From Pseudopithomyces maydicus (lineage: Eukaryota > Ascomycota > Dothideomycetes > Pleosporales > Didymosphaeriaceae): a DNA stretch of 64,000 nt. Location of the stretch: the NCBI GenBank assembly GCA_026873275.1, contig JANTUC010000002.1:2666001-2730000 (forward strand), read 5' to 3'. Shown here piece after piece: positions 12,108 to 25,172 of this stretch. The stretch's first letter is position 1; each line of letters starts with the position of its first letter. The translations under genes were made by a program, and so were the position numbers. Under the pieces are notes generated by a model that worked only from the letters and a program-made list of their open reading frames with translations, was not told the DNA's origin and made no database searches.

Positions 12108-12525
12108 GGTGGCAATACACGGAGGGACGGTGCAAAGTTATACACAGGGTCGCAGTAGCAGCAGCGACACCACCAAAACAGCGACTTTTGGTCTACCCTC
12201 TAGTCGCTGCGGGTCTGTCTCGATGGCAGTCCTCTGGTACTTGGGCGGGCATCTATTGGCAGGCAAGGGTTTCGATGTCGGAGTGCACAGCGAGCCAACG
12301 GCAGGGTGCCAGCAGGGTCGACGACGGGCGGACCCCGCGGCCTCGAGCCACTCGAGCCACTCGAGTGCCGCAGCCCCATTTGTTGTGGCCGCGATCCGCA
12401 ACCCACCAAGCAGCAGCAGCAGCGCAACACGGCGCCCAATAGACTCCCCGTCCACATTCCTACTGCATACCGTACACCTTTTTCAACGCACACCGAGCCC
12501 GTAGCCTCCATGCACTTTGCCCGCC
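12108..12525. promoter_or_regulatory. Divergent promoter region of the antiporter and alpha-actinin genes
   Basis: The 418 bp between two outward-facing starts contains a GAGCCACTC direct repeat (near 12352-12368) and a short CAG run (near 12408-12424). ORFs reported on both strands overlap each other completely and have no domain support. Confidence 0.45.
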
Positions 12526-14690
12526 ATGGCCCCGCTTGAGCAGCAATGGGTCAAGGTCCAGCAGAAGACCTTCACCAAGTGGTGCGCATCCCCCGCCCGC
12601 ACCCTGGAGCGACCGCCCCATGCTAAGTGCTCTGCTGCAGGCTCAACAGTAAACTCAAGGTCCGCCAAGTCGAAATTAACGACCTGATCATAGACCTCTC
12701 CGACGGCGTCAGTCTTTGCCCCGACCTCTCCTCCCCACTTGCCCCTGCCCCTCGTTCGGTTGACTCGCCCGTCCAGCGCTTTGTTTACTGACTACCCCAG
12801 ATTGCCCTCATCCACCTCCTCGAGATCCTGAGCAACGAATCGCTCGGCCGCTATGCCTCCCGACCCAAGCTCCGCGTGCAAAAGTTCGAAAATGTCAACA
12901 AGTCGCTCGACTACATCAAGCGGAGGGGCATCCAGATGACCAACATTGGCGCTGAGGATGTCGTGGACGGAAACAGCAAGATCATCTTGGGTCTGATATG
13001 GACTCTGATTCTGCGCTTCACCATCAGCGATATCAACGAGGAGGGTCTGAGTGCCAAGGAGGGCCTGCTGCTGTGGTGCCAGCGGAAGACGGCGTGCTAT
13101 GATGAAGTCGAAGTGCGCGACTTCTCCTCGAGCTGGAACGACGGTTTGGCTTTGTGCGTCATGCCCTCCCATGTCTGACACAAGAACTGACGGCCAGACA
13201 GCTGTGCTCTTCTGGACATACACCGCCCCGATCTCATCGATTACGACAGCCTCGACAAGAATGACCATCGCGGCAACATGCAGCTCGCCTTCGACATCGC
13301 CTCCAAGGAGATCGGTATCCCCGACCTGCTCGACGTAGAAGATGTATGCGACGTGGCTAAACCCGATGAGCGCTCTCTCATGACGTACATCGCCTACTGG
13401 TTTCACGCTTTCTCGCAGATGGAGCGTGTCGAGAACGCCGGTCGGCGAGTGGAGAAGTTTGTGCAAAACATGCACGGCGCCTGGGAGATGCAGAACAACT
13501 TCGAGCAGCGAATGCGTGAGCTACTTCGCCAGATCGCTGAACAGCGCAAGCAGTGGGAAGAGGCTACCTTTGACGGTTCATACGCCGACGCAAAAGCACA
13601 GTCTGGAAAATTCACCGAGTACAAGAGAAAATTCAAGCGGGCATGGGTTGCAGAGAAATCTGATCTCGTCGGGCTTTTGGGCAACATCAAGACGAAACTT
13701 TCCACATATCGTTTGCGGCCCTACGATCCTCCGGCAGAACTAAGTTTGGAGGCTTTGGATACGGCATGGACAACCCTCATGACCGCCGAACGTAACCGTT
13801 CGCAAGTCATCAACGAGACAATACGCGATATCAAGAACGCGCTCCGCAAGTCTTTCGCCGACAAGGCAAACGACTTTGCTCTCGCTCTTAACACTTTATC
13901 GATATCACTTTCGGGCTTGGAAGGTGACGTTGAAGATCAGCTGGATCACACCAAGAAGATTAGCGATAACCTTGCACCTTTGGATCAATACTTGGACATC
14001 ATCGCTTCACTAGACGAACAATGTGCCGAGGCCAACATAGAGGAGAACGACTTCACAACCTACACCTATGACGAGCTCGAATACGAGCTCGGACTGGTCA
14101 AGTCCTCGGTATCAAAGAAGTTGGCTTTCCTGGAGAACCAGATGGTTGCCCGTAACATGACCAACCTCACGCCTATACAACTTGAGGAGTTTGAATCCGT
14201 TTTCCGACATTTTGATCGCGACGTGTCCAATTCTTTGCAAGAGCTGGAGTTCTCGGCAGCATTGGCCAGTTTGGGTTTGGTATACGACGAGGATGAAATG
14301 CACCAGAAGTTCAGTGAGACGAGCGGAGGACGCGACTACGTGACTTTTGAGCAGTTCATCCGCTTCATGGTCGATGAAACAGAAGACCAAAACACGGCAG
14401 AGCAGGTCTTTGAGTCATTCAAGGAGGTTGCTGACGGCAAGGTAAGTGACCGTTGCTTGCTTCCGTTCATACAAAACGCTTACGCCGCATAGCCTTACGT
14501 GACTGAGCTCGACCTGCGCCACTCCCTCGTTCCAGACGAAATCATCGATGACCTTATTGCAAGCATGCCCGAGCACAAAGGCCCTGACATGCAAGAAGAC
14601 CGTGACATTCCAAAGTACGACTACATATCCTACATGCAACGATACATGGGAGGCGAGAACAACGAGAATGGCCTGGTGAACGGGAGCTAG
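12526..14690 (+). CDS. Alpha-actinin-like F-actin cross-linking protein
   Basis: Cytoskeletal cross-linker of 637 residues, close to the usual fungal length. Exons 12526-12581, 12641-12707, 12801-13153, 13202-14441 and 14493-14690 join in frame with GT-AG introns. Domains: two calponin-homology domains (about residues 6-230), with actin-binding signatures KTFTKWLNSKLK, DLSDGVIALIHLLEIL-like, then DGLAFCALLDIHRPDLID across the third intron. Next come spectrin-like helices from about 230 to 480, and two EF-hand-like units at the C-terminus (EFESVFRHFDRDVSNSL; DYVTFEQFIRFM). The EF loops look degenerate, as in many fungal homologues. The protein is expected at the contractile ring and hyphal tips. 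The start MAPLEQQWVKVQ matches the family beginning directly at the CH domain. Confidence 0.95.
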
Positions 14691-17600
14691 GCCCTCTCGC
14701 CCGAGACTAGACTGAACATTCTTGCGAGAGCGTACACACAAGGCACATTTCTAGCGAGCCTGGACCTTGCGCCGTCGAAAGATCGCGCGTTTCTGTGAGG
14801 TTTTGTGGACAAGCGCTCTCTTTTTGTTGAGGAAGGAAGGAAGACATCGTCTTGCATGGTTTGGCGTTGGTATGAGTTTGGGAAGCGAGCACGGAGGAGG
14901 AAACGGACGGGTCCGCGTTTTACCTTTTGGTCTACTGGATTGGATGACTCTGTTTGCATAAGCGTGGGTGCTAAGAGGTTAAGTATACCCCTTTTGTAAT
15001 ACAACAAGCTACCTTCTACCATTCTCGCTATGGGATTCTAGACGAATCGAGACAATCGTGGTGCGAGGCTAGTGGGTTCAGCAGGTGCGCGTGCCTGACG
15101 GACCCTGAGCCGTGGCGTCGGGTCCAGATTGACAGGTTGTTGGAATTTGGTTGACAGGTGGTAAGCGTAATGCATGCCGGTATGACGAAGATACTGCATG
15201 CGGCGTCATCGTTTTCAGAGAAATTTGTTGCTGTAAACACAATACGTCATCTTCTAACGTGCAATGTTGCCCAGGTGCTGTCCATCACCCGTGATCGCGC
15301 CATAACCTTGGAACTACCCAGCATCATATTGAATTTAAGCTATTGATCACCTCAAGATACATTTACAATATATATAAATAATCACGAAGGTGATGATATT
15401 CTTTCGCTGGAATGAATCTGAGGACATTCTGGATCCTTGGACACATCTAGTTCATAATACCGGTAAATTGCAACTGCTAGTGCGGAAGCCGTCTCCTCAG
15501 AGAAGATTGACCATCTAGTAAATCATTTAATTAAACGACGGGGCTGTTATGATGGGACTGTTTAAGTAGTTTATCACATGCACATTCGGGGTAACGAGGT
15601 CCAACAAACAGTACGTATAAGTTATCCCAAAATGTCGCATCCCAATAAGAACCTCGCCTTATAGTAGTGGTAATAATCATGCTAGGGGAAATAGCTAATT
15701 CCAGTCGACATGTAGGAGAAGTCTATGGGTGGTAATGCTTGAAAGTGCGAGTAAGGAGAGACTACTAGGAAATTCATGATAGAGACTTCAGGTTCTTTTG
15801 GGATAGGCAACGCACAGCCAAGTTCCAAATATTCTTCTTTAGAGGGAGTGATCTACAAAACTACATGGGCTCTATATTGTAATTAGGAGGTCATTGTATC
15901 ATGAACGTCTGCAGTGCCATAAGCAACATGGGGAACGTTCATCGAAAACAAACTCTTTATGAATGGATCCTACAATTAGTTCAGCTCCGAGTTACATCTA
16001 TGGCCCATGCTCTAGGCAGAAACTACTGCATGATGGTCTCGTAGCCATGGGCACGGGTAGAGGGTTGCCCTACTTCCCCTGCCATTTTCGTCCAGGTTGG
16101 CATGCCCAACGTAGCGCCCTCTCTACCCTAGGAAGACACCCCCCTCATCACTTTGTCTAGGCCTCCATCGATCATCCACGCTGATGTGAAGGATCGATGC
16201 CCAGCCACTTGGACCACTTGGACATCCTATCACAATCCCTCGGGGAAGCGTTCCTCAGCGTCCGAGCATTCAACGAAAACCAGCAACTACGCCGGCACAT
16301 GGATGCGCATCCTTTCTGAAACCGTGAGGCAATCCTTCGCCAGATGAAACACAACTATCCACCGAGGCGGGATTCTCCGTCCTTCTTTTTTCTCTCCTTG
16401 TGTCAACGGTTTAGATTTCGTATTTTCGGCTCAGTTACTTGTGGGACGTGAAGATTCGTCCTGAAGCTGGGATTTTGCCTTGGAATTTGAGTCATCCCAA
16501 GTCACCATGTTTCTTGAAACCAACGAGTATACTGGCCATTCAATTGGGCACGACTTCAGGATATATGTCGAAAGATCCGTCAAGGTACAGGTAGAGTTGG
16601 GCCCAAGGATCTCATCCTGGGAAGAGTCTGGATCAACGAGAGAATTCAACGCTTCATGGATAAGGGGTATCGGATATCGGAAAGGATTTGAACGGCGATA
16701 TTCTCGGAATTATTTATCGAAAGCTTGTCTCCTAACGGCGTTATTGGATATGGCGATAATCTCCTAGTAAACGTTTCGCGTCTGCTGGATGTCATCGGCG
16801 GGAGTGCTCCGATAAGTACACTAAAGGGTGAGGCGCCGTCCGTGATGGCATCTGATCCAATGAATGCGATCGTTAATCGATAATGGGAAGCAAACCTCGT
16901 ATGATCCGGGCAAGTAGCATCAAACATAGTCTTGGCCCTCTTACCTATTAGCTTCATTCTCAACAGCAATCGCGCGAGTTTTCGATAGAACGCTATCACG
17001 GCAGACGATATGTGTGATCCTGGGCTCCGAATATATATATTATTTGAGCGAATATATATCTGGACACGCGCGCGTCAAGCTCTGATCATTTAAGCCTCTC
17101 CCGTAATCGCGCCGTTCTCGGCCATATATGAAGCGGAAGGAAGAAAATTGCATGGATGCTCCCGTTTTCGATCATGGAATTGAGCGCATCGGGGCGCGAG
17201 CGAACAGGTCCATGCTTCACAACGTACGACCGGTAAAGAGAACTAGTAAACACGGCAGATATCGTAGCCGCGATATGGCAGTGAAGCCTTCTGCCACCCG
17301 GGTGGCGAAGATCGCCAGATGGATATAACCACATAGACATAGCATACTTGATATGAACGAATCCGTCGCACAATACGACTGTCTTCGCTGCAATCCACTC
17401 TACTTGTCGTGCGTCATGCATCCACACAGCAGTATACCCTCGCCCGCCCGCTCGTTCTCTCTCGGCTATTTCAACCCTTAAGACATCGCCATTAAGACCC
17501 CAGGATGCGACGCAGCCAACCGACCCGATCCACAAACCCTCGCCATTCCCGGTTAAACCACCTGGCTACCTATGTACCCACCTAGTCGCACACCCTGCAT

Positions 17601-18982
17601 GGTGCGCCAAAACGAGCAGCCTGCTCGACATGCCTCGATGCTAGCTTCGGTTCGGCAACCGTTGGTGATCGCCTCGCTCGCGATGCCGGGGAGCCACAAG
17701 CGAGAAAGGGTAAATGGACCACCCTGGGGAACGAACGCAACTGCTCCAGCTCTGGCGATCGTCCTGGCCGACATGTTTATCCGGGCCGTGCCTCGACTGC
17801 GAAGAAGTCGCGTGAGGTTGGATGGACTGATACGAGGAGGCGCGGTGCGGCACGCGAGTAGAGATAGCGGCGTTGGAGAGGGCGCAAAGGAGTGCGTGGG
17901 AGTATGTTGGTGATTGGAGAGTGTCAAAATGTGGCGAGGCAGATGGGAAAGCGATAGATATGCCTTTGCATATGGAGTGGAATACGCATGCTACGTTCAC
18001 AGCGTTCACGTCGTCTAGATTTTGTCCAGTGTTCTGGTGCGCCCTTTCCGTCTGATGGATCCGTTGTGTCGGATTTGCCATATGGCCGTTGTCGGTATGA
18101 TCTGCTCAGGCGCTTAATAAGTTGATGAAAGGGCTACGCATGGAGCCGGAGCATCTCAAAAAAGAGGTGCAGGCAGTGGACGGACGGCAGACTGGGAAAT
18201 TGCGTCTCTGTATCATGTCGTGGCACAGCATTGTTGGTATTGGCACGCGAGGTCGCACGGCATGGGAACGGCATGGGAGCGGCATGAGTGCAAGCCACAC
18301 AAGTTCAACCGCGACCTAGACGTCAGCTCACTGTGCAGCACATAAAACACTCGGCACAAATGTGGTGAAGCAAACAATAGGATATTGCAAAGGTTTCTCG
18401 TATTGAACAACCAATGACCAACGGCAGCAACTGACCCGGCCCTTGTGTCCCGGTAATTACGCAGCCACCTCATGCTCATCACTTCGTACCTGTGTCTGCC
18501 TCCCGAGTCTGACATAAGGAAAAAAGTACAAGTCGATATGGCCCGACGATACGGACACAAATAATACAGAGCGACCACCACGGCTCGGCTCAATGCAACA
18601 TGCAAGCTGCAGAAGGACAACGCCGCACTGTAAGTAAACTCCAGTAAACATAGCGAAACGATGGAAACGTCAGTCCAAAGAAATGACTGGGTGAGAACAG
18701 ACTCCACAGTGAGAACCGAAAAGAAAAACCTAAGCCCAGCTTTCCCGATTTTGATCTTCCTTTCCCACCATGAAGATAACTCCGTGCCTTTTCAATGCTG
18801 ACATAAGAGAGAACAACCAAACCCATCATGATCATGAATATATACAAGAAACATATGCAATGTCGTATCCAAAAATGAATTGAAATGTAATTGAGACAAG
18901 CCCTCGAGCTGACGTGTGCGCACGATATCCGGCGTTGCGCGCGTGTCGGTCGGGGTTTCGATTATTTGAGGTGTTTTTTCCT
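14691..18982. other. Gene-poor interval, 4.3 kb
   Basis: The flanking genes converge on this interval. The part from about 15,340 to 17,080 is visibly AT-rich, with short TA runs (for example TATATATATA-like tracts near 15,368 and 17,030-17,060). The direct repeat CGAATATATAT occurs at about 17,028 and 17,049. The longest frames (149-164 codons) lack recognisable domains and overlap in opposite strands. It may hold degenerate repeat DNA, but no transposon protein or terminal repeat was recognised. Confidence 0.5.
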
Positions 18983-21547
18983 TTAGTTGGCCGTGGGGCT
19001 CAGTGGGGAAATCGGTGTTGTACCGGCAGAGCGCTTTGGTGGGGTGGGAAACAGGCTAAGGTATTGACCTCGACTTTTCTGCGGGACGCTACCGGCCCTG
19101 TTGCGAGAATTGGACGTGCGAAGGTCGGCTACTGCTTTGTTCGGAGCAAGCAGCTTTGCAGCTCCCTCCGAAGCAGCATGTTTGTGGCTTGTCCGAACAC
19201 GAGCCAAAGAGCCAATGGAGCCTTGTCGTGCCAATTCGAGGGAGCTCTTCATGTCTGCGTCAAGAGTCGTCTTTGGAGAGGCCGTCGAATCTTGCTCGTC
19301 GTCCGAAGCAAAGAACGTTTGGTCTCGCAAAGCGTGACCCGGAGGAGTGACGTCGTCGTCATCTCCAACATGATAGTCGTCGTGCATGGTGAGGGAGTCA
19401 ACCTCCTCTGTGAGCTTGTGGACTACCGATGAGATGTCCTGGCGAGTGTTCCTGGATGAATGAACAAGCTCTGGAAGACTTCCTGCAGAGCTACCCGAAC
19501 GACGGACACCGCCCACGGTCCATGATCCTGAGCCGTGACCACTGGACATGAGGCTGCTCTCGTAAGAGCTGTGTTTGCTTGCTCGAGCGTGGCTGCTGCG
19601 CGTCGAGCTGGCAACGCTCTGCGAAGGCTCAAGAAGAGGGAAGTGCTTGTCCAAACCTTCGTAGTCGGCCAACACGTGATCGTACATGTCTTCGCGGGGG
19701 ACCTGCTCCTTGAAGTCTGGAGAGCCCAGTAGAGATGGCGCAAAGCTGAAGCGATCAGCTTCCGCAAAGGGGGCATACGGGAAACCCTGGGGGTTGAAAT
19801 AATCGGAAGGCGTATGTACGCGAGTATCTGCCGTTGAGCTCGAGATGGCAGACCGCGGTTCCAGGTCGGGCACGTTGTTCACGTTTGGAACCAACAGGGA
19901 AGTACGGAAATTACCAGTGAAGAGACCTGGGCTTGGGAGTGGCCCCTCGTCGACCACGGGCGAAGGTGCTAAACTGGATTTCGGTGACACAGCCGAGATC
20001 CGTTGATGGCTCTGTTGGTTGGGTAGTCGGCTTCGGTTGTCGCTTTTCCCATTGCCGGCTGGGCTTTCCCAGTCGAGCTCGCACTCAGCCTCCAACGCGT
20101 TGTCGTAGATGTAGTCAATGTCATCTTCCCAAGATTCCTCAATCACTCTCCAAGCATTCGATGGCTTGCGTGCTCCCAGAGGCTTCCGGATTGAGTGCTT
20201 ACGAGTAAGCCCGGGGAGGCCAGGGCTTCAGATGTTCCCGAAGCGGGGTAAACCATGTTCTGGAGGTTTAGCTGCTTGGGTAGCACATGCGAGTCTCTCC
20301 GTGCATGCGTCTTGCCGATAGGAGAACGCGGGTTGGGAGAGAAGGATGCGTAGTGCGGCGATCGGGGTGATTGGGAAGATCTATTCGGCGGCTGGGGTGC
20401 AGGCCTAGGGCTGACAAAACGCTCCGGCTCCTCTGCAACGTCTTCCAAACCAGGGCTGAAAGCAGGAGACATGGGGTGTATGGCTGAATTGTCGGGTGTA
20501 GTCAGGGCATGACCCATATAGTCTGGCTCTTCAGCCATGCTTGACAGGCGCGCGGGGCTCAATGGTGCTACATGGTCCCAGGCACCCGACTGCCTGTTTG
20601 CACGCGCGGCGTCAGGACTACCGGAAGCTGGGAGACGGGACGCCATCCTGGGAGGTGCGTTCGCGGATTGCGTATGGCGGTGAAGGCGAGGGTTAATACC
20701 AGGTCTAGAGAAGCTTTCGACCGAGCGACTTTGGCGGAGCGATGGCCGGGCTGAGTTTTCTGGGGACTGAGGGGGCTCCTCTGCATCGACCACTTGGTCT
20801 ACGAAATCTGGAGATGGTCTCAGCTCCACAGCAGACAGAGATCGTCGTGGACCTGGTGTTGAGTCTTCGGCTGAGACATCTGAAGCGTGCAGATTCTCGG
20901 CTTTGATACCAGTCAGGTCACGTCGAGGCGCTTGCGAAGCTCGCACTGCGTGGAAGCCATTGGCAAGTTCGTTTTCGGGGGCTTCCTGCAGAGCGGCAAA
21001 GTGGTGTCGGTTGGTGTGGGTGAGGTGCTGGAAGTCAAAGGGACTCGAGATACGGTTCTTAAGATGTTGGACTACTGTGGTCAGTCGTCGAGTGAGCAGG
21101 CAGAAGGTCGGAGGACTCACCAGAGCTTTCGGATTGCTCGCCCTGTTTCTTGTTCTTGCGCAGCATTGAGGTCCTCTTGGTGCCCATCTGTGGGTCGTCG
21201 AATTCGTGTGACTGTGCACGAGGAGAGAAGGAACCACTCAGGCGCTTGGTCTTCTTCCCCTTGAAAAGAGAACGACTTGACGAGGAGTCGTACCCTGCCA
21301 TGGCGGTGGAAAACGGAGAGGCCAAATTCGACGAGGTGGACGTGGCCGTGTTGCTTCGAGATCGCAGGGTGAAGACTGAATGGCGCCTTCCCGTTGGTGA
21401 GATTATGTCGTCATACGGGACGGTCTCTGAGGGTCGGGAGGGTCCGGCATCCGACACAGAAGTAGCAGTCGATGGGAGGGTGACGAGAGAGTCGACGGAC
21501 GACTGGCTGGAGGAGGTCAAGGGATTTTGTTTATGGAAAGCAAACAT
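18983..21547 (-). CDS. CRIB-domain (P21-Rho-binding) serine-rich protein, apparent frameshift near 20210
   Basis: Putative Cdc42/Rac effector, about 839 residues once a single missing base is allowed for. Exon 1 is 21547-21121; exon 2 runs 21074-18983 with a frame break near 20210-20217. The N-terminus is Ser/Thr-rich and low complexity. The CRIB motif RISSPFDFQHLTHTNRHHF begins right after the intron, about residue 151. The middle is Pro/Ser-rich with many SP sites. After the frame break comes a conserved fungal block SNAWRVIEESWEDDIDYIYD, followed by DNALEAECELDW and a long Ser/Asp-rich tail. This architecture (CRIB plus EESWEDD block) recurs in uncharacterised filamentous-fungal proteins. 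Its role in polarity is inferred from the CRIB motif only. Confidence 0.85.
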
Positions 21548-22752
21548 GGCGGCTGCTAAGCAATGGGTGGATATAGGTTAGGGGAAGCCAGGAGTGTGCT
21601 TGGAGCCCCGCAGGTTGCTGGCGGAGACCTGGGACCAGACCACGTGCATGAATGGATGCAATATGGGAGAGAGGTGTCGCGCACGAGCAATGGGGAGAGT
21701 GGTGTTATGGGGAGGGCGGTCTGGCGGAGGGGGTGTTAGTGGGGACGGCGCAGACAGGATGGGAAAGGACAGGACTGGGCCGGGATGGGTTTTTTGGAAG
21801 ACGACAACAATGGCCAGGAAGAAGGTGGTTGTTGTGAGCACTATATGCGTACCTATTATGGAGGGCGGGCCAGCCGCAAGCGAAGCAATGGGAGAGGCGC
21901 GGGTGGTGCAGGGGGATGGGCCAGCAGTGAAGGGTGTCCCGGGAGAGAGGGGTCGGGCAATGGCTTTATGGTCAGGTCGAGGGAGGCAGAGGGGCGGTGG
22001 GTTCGTCGGAGCAGCACGCGGTAGGGATGGCATCTGTAAGTACGCAACGGCGGAGGGAGGGCTGTGGAGAAAGGTGTGAATTGCGCGCGGTGGGCTCGGC
22101 GACGCTGGCGTGCTAGCAGGGATTCGGGGTGGTGCACAAAAGGATGGGCTCTGGACATGGATACGCGTTCGGGCTGCATGTTCGAGGTGGGCGAGTTGAC
22201 CTCACCCGGGATAGAGGTCAGGGCGGGGGATGCGGTCGCAGGGGCGGGCTGCAGGGGACGCCGGCACAGGGCGTGGGCCCCAAGCCACTCAGCGTGGGCG
22301 GCTCAGCGCTAGGCGGCTGGCGCAACGGGCAGGGCAATTTATAACGCTGCAGGGGGTTTGCGACGCGTCCATTGGGCGCCTTTGGTAAACAGGATGGCTA
22401 AATGCCCTGCCGTGGCCGCGGGTGGGCCAGTCCGCGAGGGGAGTCTCCGTGCGCGGGACGCCGTACATACGCAAGGACAGGACAGCAGCCCTGGAGGTAA
22501 TGATGGCCTGCGAGAGAGACTGGCCGCCAAAGGGGCAGCGAGGCCCGTGGGCCTTTGTGAGGCGGCGAGCACGCCCACCTTGCCGTCTACCGCTGCGACC
22601 GCCTCCCAGCTGCCCAGCTGCCCAGTGCCCACCACCACCGCCGCGGGATCCAGGCCGCACATTGGGAATAGGTACACAGGTAGCCAGAAACGCAAAACTG
22701 TCCGCCCGGCGCTGCACCCCCTAGACCGAACCACATCCGCCGCCGTCGGACG

Positions 22753-22771
22753 CAAGCAAGCAAGCAAGCAA
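22753..22771. repeat. (CAAG)n microsatellite
   Basis: Nearly five uninterrupted copies of the tetranucleotide CAAG lie in GC-rich intergenic DNA. Confidence 0.8.
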
Positions 22772-23410
22772 CAGCGCGGATGTAAACAGGCGCGCGCTGC
22801 TAACGTGCGCTAGCGGCAAAAGGGTCCAGAGGGACTGCCTGCAGGCTGGTGGTTCCGAGGCGGTTGACCACAGCGAGAACGATAGCTACGTACTGTGCGT
22901 GCAGACGTGTGGGAAGGGGGTGGGGCGGCGTCGATATCGCCCGTGTCGTCGACGTCGTCGTCGGGTGCTGGTCGCCGTGCACGGCGTCGTGGGCCACCTG
23001 GGGATTAGGTAGGGTAGGTAGGGCAGGTAGCCTCAGCTTGAAACAGCCGACCACCATCCCGATCGTCTCGAGAGCCGCCTGGACAGCTTCGTGACATGTG
23101 TCCCGTGGCCAAACCGGCTGTCGCAGGTCTGCCGAGCATGCGGCTCTCTCGTCTGAGGCCACTTCAGGCCGCCATGGTCGTGTCGGAAACACCCCATCGA
23201 CTCGTGCCTACAGAGTCACCACATGGCGAGACCACCACCAGCACCACCCGAGCAAGCACCACCGCAGGCCGTGGGACCCTGCGTACCAGATTGCGTGCCC
23301 GCCAAGCTCCGTCTCCGTCTCGTAGCAGACGCCCGAGGCCTCGAGTCCGTGACCCTCGCGGTGGGGAAAACACCACCTCCAACGGGCAAAGATCGCAGCT
23401 GCAGTCTACC

Positions 23411-23437
23411 CAGCCAGGCCAGCCAGGCCAGCCAGGC
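23411..23437. repeat. Tandem repeat, 9-bp unit CAGCCAGGC x3
   Basis: Three perfect head-to-tail copies of CAGCCAGGC are present with no obvious coding context. Confidence 0.85.
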
Positions 23438-25084
23438 ACCACCGTCACACCGACATGGACGGCGCTTCGTGCAAGCTGTAGTCTCCTGTACCCGTCAGCC
23501 GTACCCGTCAGCTACCACAACTCTGCTCTGTGCAAGTAACTGCGCGCGTAAGCACGATAACTCACTCGACGCCGTCTATACGTCCTGCGTGCCTCGCCTT
23601 CCCAGCCCGCTGGAACCGCCCATTTGAAAAGAACCAGCCGGGCCACCAGCTTCCCGCCGCGTTGGCTTTGGCGCTGCATCGTGTGAACCTTTCGAGCCTG
23701 TCCGACCATGCGCCCATCACGTACCATTGGGCCACGTCCACAGAATGCATTATCTACCACCTTGGTGGCGCACAAAGTAATCATGGCCAGTGCCTTCCTG
23801 CAGGAACACCCGACCTCCACAGCTGTTGGGTCTGCCACGCGCAGCCACGCCGTCACGCCGTCCTTTCTAAACCATGATGAAATTGTAATCATTGCAGCTC
23901 GTTGCCTCGACCATTCTCATGCATCGCCAATGACGCTGCCTTGCACCACGCCAATAACCTAACCTGCCTGGCCCTTCTTCCTGGTCCTTCCTGGTCTCTC
24001 CTGGTCCCTGGAAACAAGGCCATCCGTATCCATGGACTCGATCCGTGCAACTCGTTTTCAGAGTCCGCATGAATACCGTCCATGTGTTCGCGCCCTGGTC
24101 CCGAGAGCTTGCGCGGATCCCGGACCATCTCGCCTTCCCTATCCGCACCCTTGTTGATGGATATGGATACGAGCCTTTTGATATCGCCTCAACCCACCCT
24201 ATCAAGCTCGTCGTGACCACGACGTACGCTCTGTACCTACAGCTCTCCGTATGCTCTGTTCCGAGTTCGACGTATCTGGAATGACCATTCGTCTGCCCAT
24301 GTTGCACAACGTCATTTGTGTGCATTGACTGCTATTCTTTGCATCCTCACAAGGTTCAACAGTCTGTCGTAGCCAGGCCTTGTACGGGGCTGAGCTCCAC
24401 CTCGCGTATTGTGCATCTCCTCGGATTCTCTGCAGCTCCAACTTTCCGGGTGTCCAGACCGATAGCTAACGTACTTTGAAAATGCGAGAGCGAGACCCGA
24501 AATCTACGTATCGGACAGCGGGCCGGTTCAGTGGATCGTGAACCGATCTTCCTTCCGTCTGCTAGTCTACCACATCACCTAGTGGCTGTGCTTTTCCCTC
24601 CCAAGAACACACCTCGTCACGTTTCGGTCCACCCAATTGGGTATTAGGATACCCAGGTACTTGGATGGACCAGCAGGAACACTTGAGCTTTCTGCATCCG
24701 TCCTCCGTGATACGCGCCATTGCATTGTTCCATCACAGCACAATAATGCCTACCGGCATTCATCCATTCCGGTCGACATGTGTGGGTCTTCTCATGTGCA
24801 CAAGCAAAGTCTTACGAGAACAATGCTGCCTGCAAATCAATAGCCACTAGATGCAGTGTACTTAGTGTCTTGTTTAGTGGCCGCGTCTAGGACTGTTCTC
24901 CGTTGCTTTGGGATCGCAGATGGTGCTTGAAAGCAATCGGAAGCTGGCGTACTTGTGCAGTCAAGTGCTCGTCCTGTGGTTGGGCACCGCACCGCCGGCC
25001 ACCTTTAAACTCAATTATTGCAAATAATCCAATTGTCTTTGCAAGGAGCCCCTCCGCACCATCATAAGCCGATCACGACAGCAT

Positions 25085-25172
25085 CATCCATCCAGCATCC
25101 ATCCAGCATCCATCCAGCATCCCTCGTGCCCTCCATGTGCCTTCCATGTGCCTTCCATGTGCCTTCCATGTG
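25085..25172. repeat. Composite 11-bp-period minisatellite
   Basis: Eight consecutive 11-bp units fill 88 bp. The first three are CATCCATCCAG. One is transitional (CATCCCTCGTG). The last four are CCCTCCATGTG followed by three perfect CCTTCCATGTG copies. The constant period across two different unit sequences suggests one array that has drifted. Confidence 0.85.

Noticed and set aside
21594..24325. Many 100-160 codon ORFs on both strands
   Set aside because: GC-rich DNA with few stops; frames overlap on opposite strands and contain no domains or consistent splice joins.
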